This document shows, in pieces, positions 63,460 to 64,000 of a stretch of 64,000 nucleotides of DNA. How positions within the stretch are numbered: position 1 is the first letter of the stretch; the number at the start of each line of letters is the position of its first letter. The DNA is from Flabesymbios commensalis (taxonomy: Eukaryota > Annelida > Polychaeta > Terebellida > Flabelligeridae). The translations under genes were made by a program, and so were the position numbers. The notes under the pieces are model-generated. The model did not search any database. It was not told the origin of the DNA and saw only the letters and a list, made by a program, of their open reading frames with translations. The DNA lies in assembly GCA_964017125.1 (NCBI GenBank), contig OZ024912.1:65583890-65647889 (forward strand), written 5' to 3'.

Positions 63460-63669
63460 TTATTTATACCACATACTACAATTTCCGGAGCAGTGTACAT
63501 TATTTACTTTAAAATGATCCCGCCATATAGTTTCAATAAATTTCATAAAATTATCATAACATTTTCTCCTGATCACTGTATTTCTTGTAGAAAATTCTAA
63601 ATACATATCACCAGTCGGAGTCAAAGACTTGGTGTCGTCAATAATTCTCCACTTGTAAACGTTGAACAT
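63460..63669 (-). CDS. Hypothetical ORF, possibly a first exon
   Basis: From ATG at 63669 it reads MFNVYKWRIIDDTKSLTPTG, DMYLEFSTRNTVIRRKCYDN and FMKFIETIWRDHFK, where AAA/GTAAAT offers a donor at about 63508. The composition looks like protein, with mixed charged and aromatic residues and no repeats. I recognise no family. It does not resemble the known FANK1 N-terminus, so a link to that gene is only positional. Confidence 0.3.
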   Translation of the reverse strand: MFNVYKWRIIDDTKSLTPTGDMYLEFSTRNTVIRRKCYDNFMKFIETIWRDHFKVNNVHCSGNCSMWYK

Positions 63670-64000
63670 ACGACGTTTTGACTCCAGTCGTCGATATAGG
63701 CCTATAACTGCAGGACTACGTCACCATAGCATACTCAAAGGTAGTTACGAAAGGTAATTACGTGAAGAGCAACTGCCTACTTGAAAAGTGAGCCGTTACT
63801 GCCTTTTGGCTTTGCACGACAGCACAGGGTGACGTATGATTACAATAATTACGCTTCAGTGCCTTCGTTTTGCATACTGTTGTTGTTGGAATTATATTTG
63901 CATTGCATTATACTCGTATTGCTTTGAGAAACCTTCACAAATATTTGTGACTTGTTCGGCCTCATTTGTTATTCACCAGAGGCAGGAAAATTTGTGGTTC

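Overview
The window looks like nuclear DNA from an invertebrate animal, most likely a non-vertebrate deuterostome. The reasons are AT-rich sequence, spliced genes with GT-AG introns, animal gene families, many short DNA transposons and CR1/L2-type LINEs. The species cannot be named from the sequence alone. One 200-base assembly gap lies at 47279-47478.

Three spliced genes can be read. (1) On the + strand at 19501-34492, eleven exons join in phase into a 1479-residue protein. It has an RRM-like N-terminus, KH-like segments, one macro domain, a long Ser/His/Thr/Pro repeat tract, a C3HC4 RING and a Deltex C-terminal (DTC) domain. It resembles DTX3L with a PARP9/PARP14-type macro domain built into the same chain. 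(2) On the - strand at 42409-46791, eight in-phase exons encode the C-terminal 353 residues of a galactocerebrosidase (GALC) homologue. The catalytic half was not found, and a gap lies just upstream. (3) On the - strand at 50849-61610, five in-phase exons encode the ankyrin-repeat C-terminal half of a FANK1 homologue, which continues beyond the right edge or lies in unread exons. Weak coding candidates lie at 36857-37907 (+) and 63460-63669 (-).

Region by region: 1-19 kb is repeat-rich and holds no gene I can support. It contains a diverged 1.1-kb duplication with a motif that reappears inverted at about 3 kb, a minisatellite that flips orientation at its centre, a 380-bp tandem repeat carrying nuclear-receptor-like half sites every 11 bp, a LINE fragment split by a MITE, a tandem duplication with RFX X-box palindromes, and several minisatellites. 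From 19 to 34.5 kb is the Deltex-type gene, whose introns hold two Helentron-like elements with internal tandem arrays. From 35 to 42 kb are chained TTAA elements and a nearly intact LINE. From 42 to 62 kb are GALC and FANK1 with many small elements in their introns. From 62 to 64 kb is mostly unexplained.

The most striking non-genic pattern is a set of about 210-270 bp elements with TTAA flanks and CCCTTT...AAAGGG ends (piggyBac-like). They share one outer layout but carry different, nearly perfect internal palindromes. In some copies matching changes are present in both arms of the palindrome.
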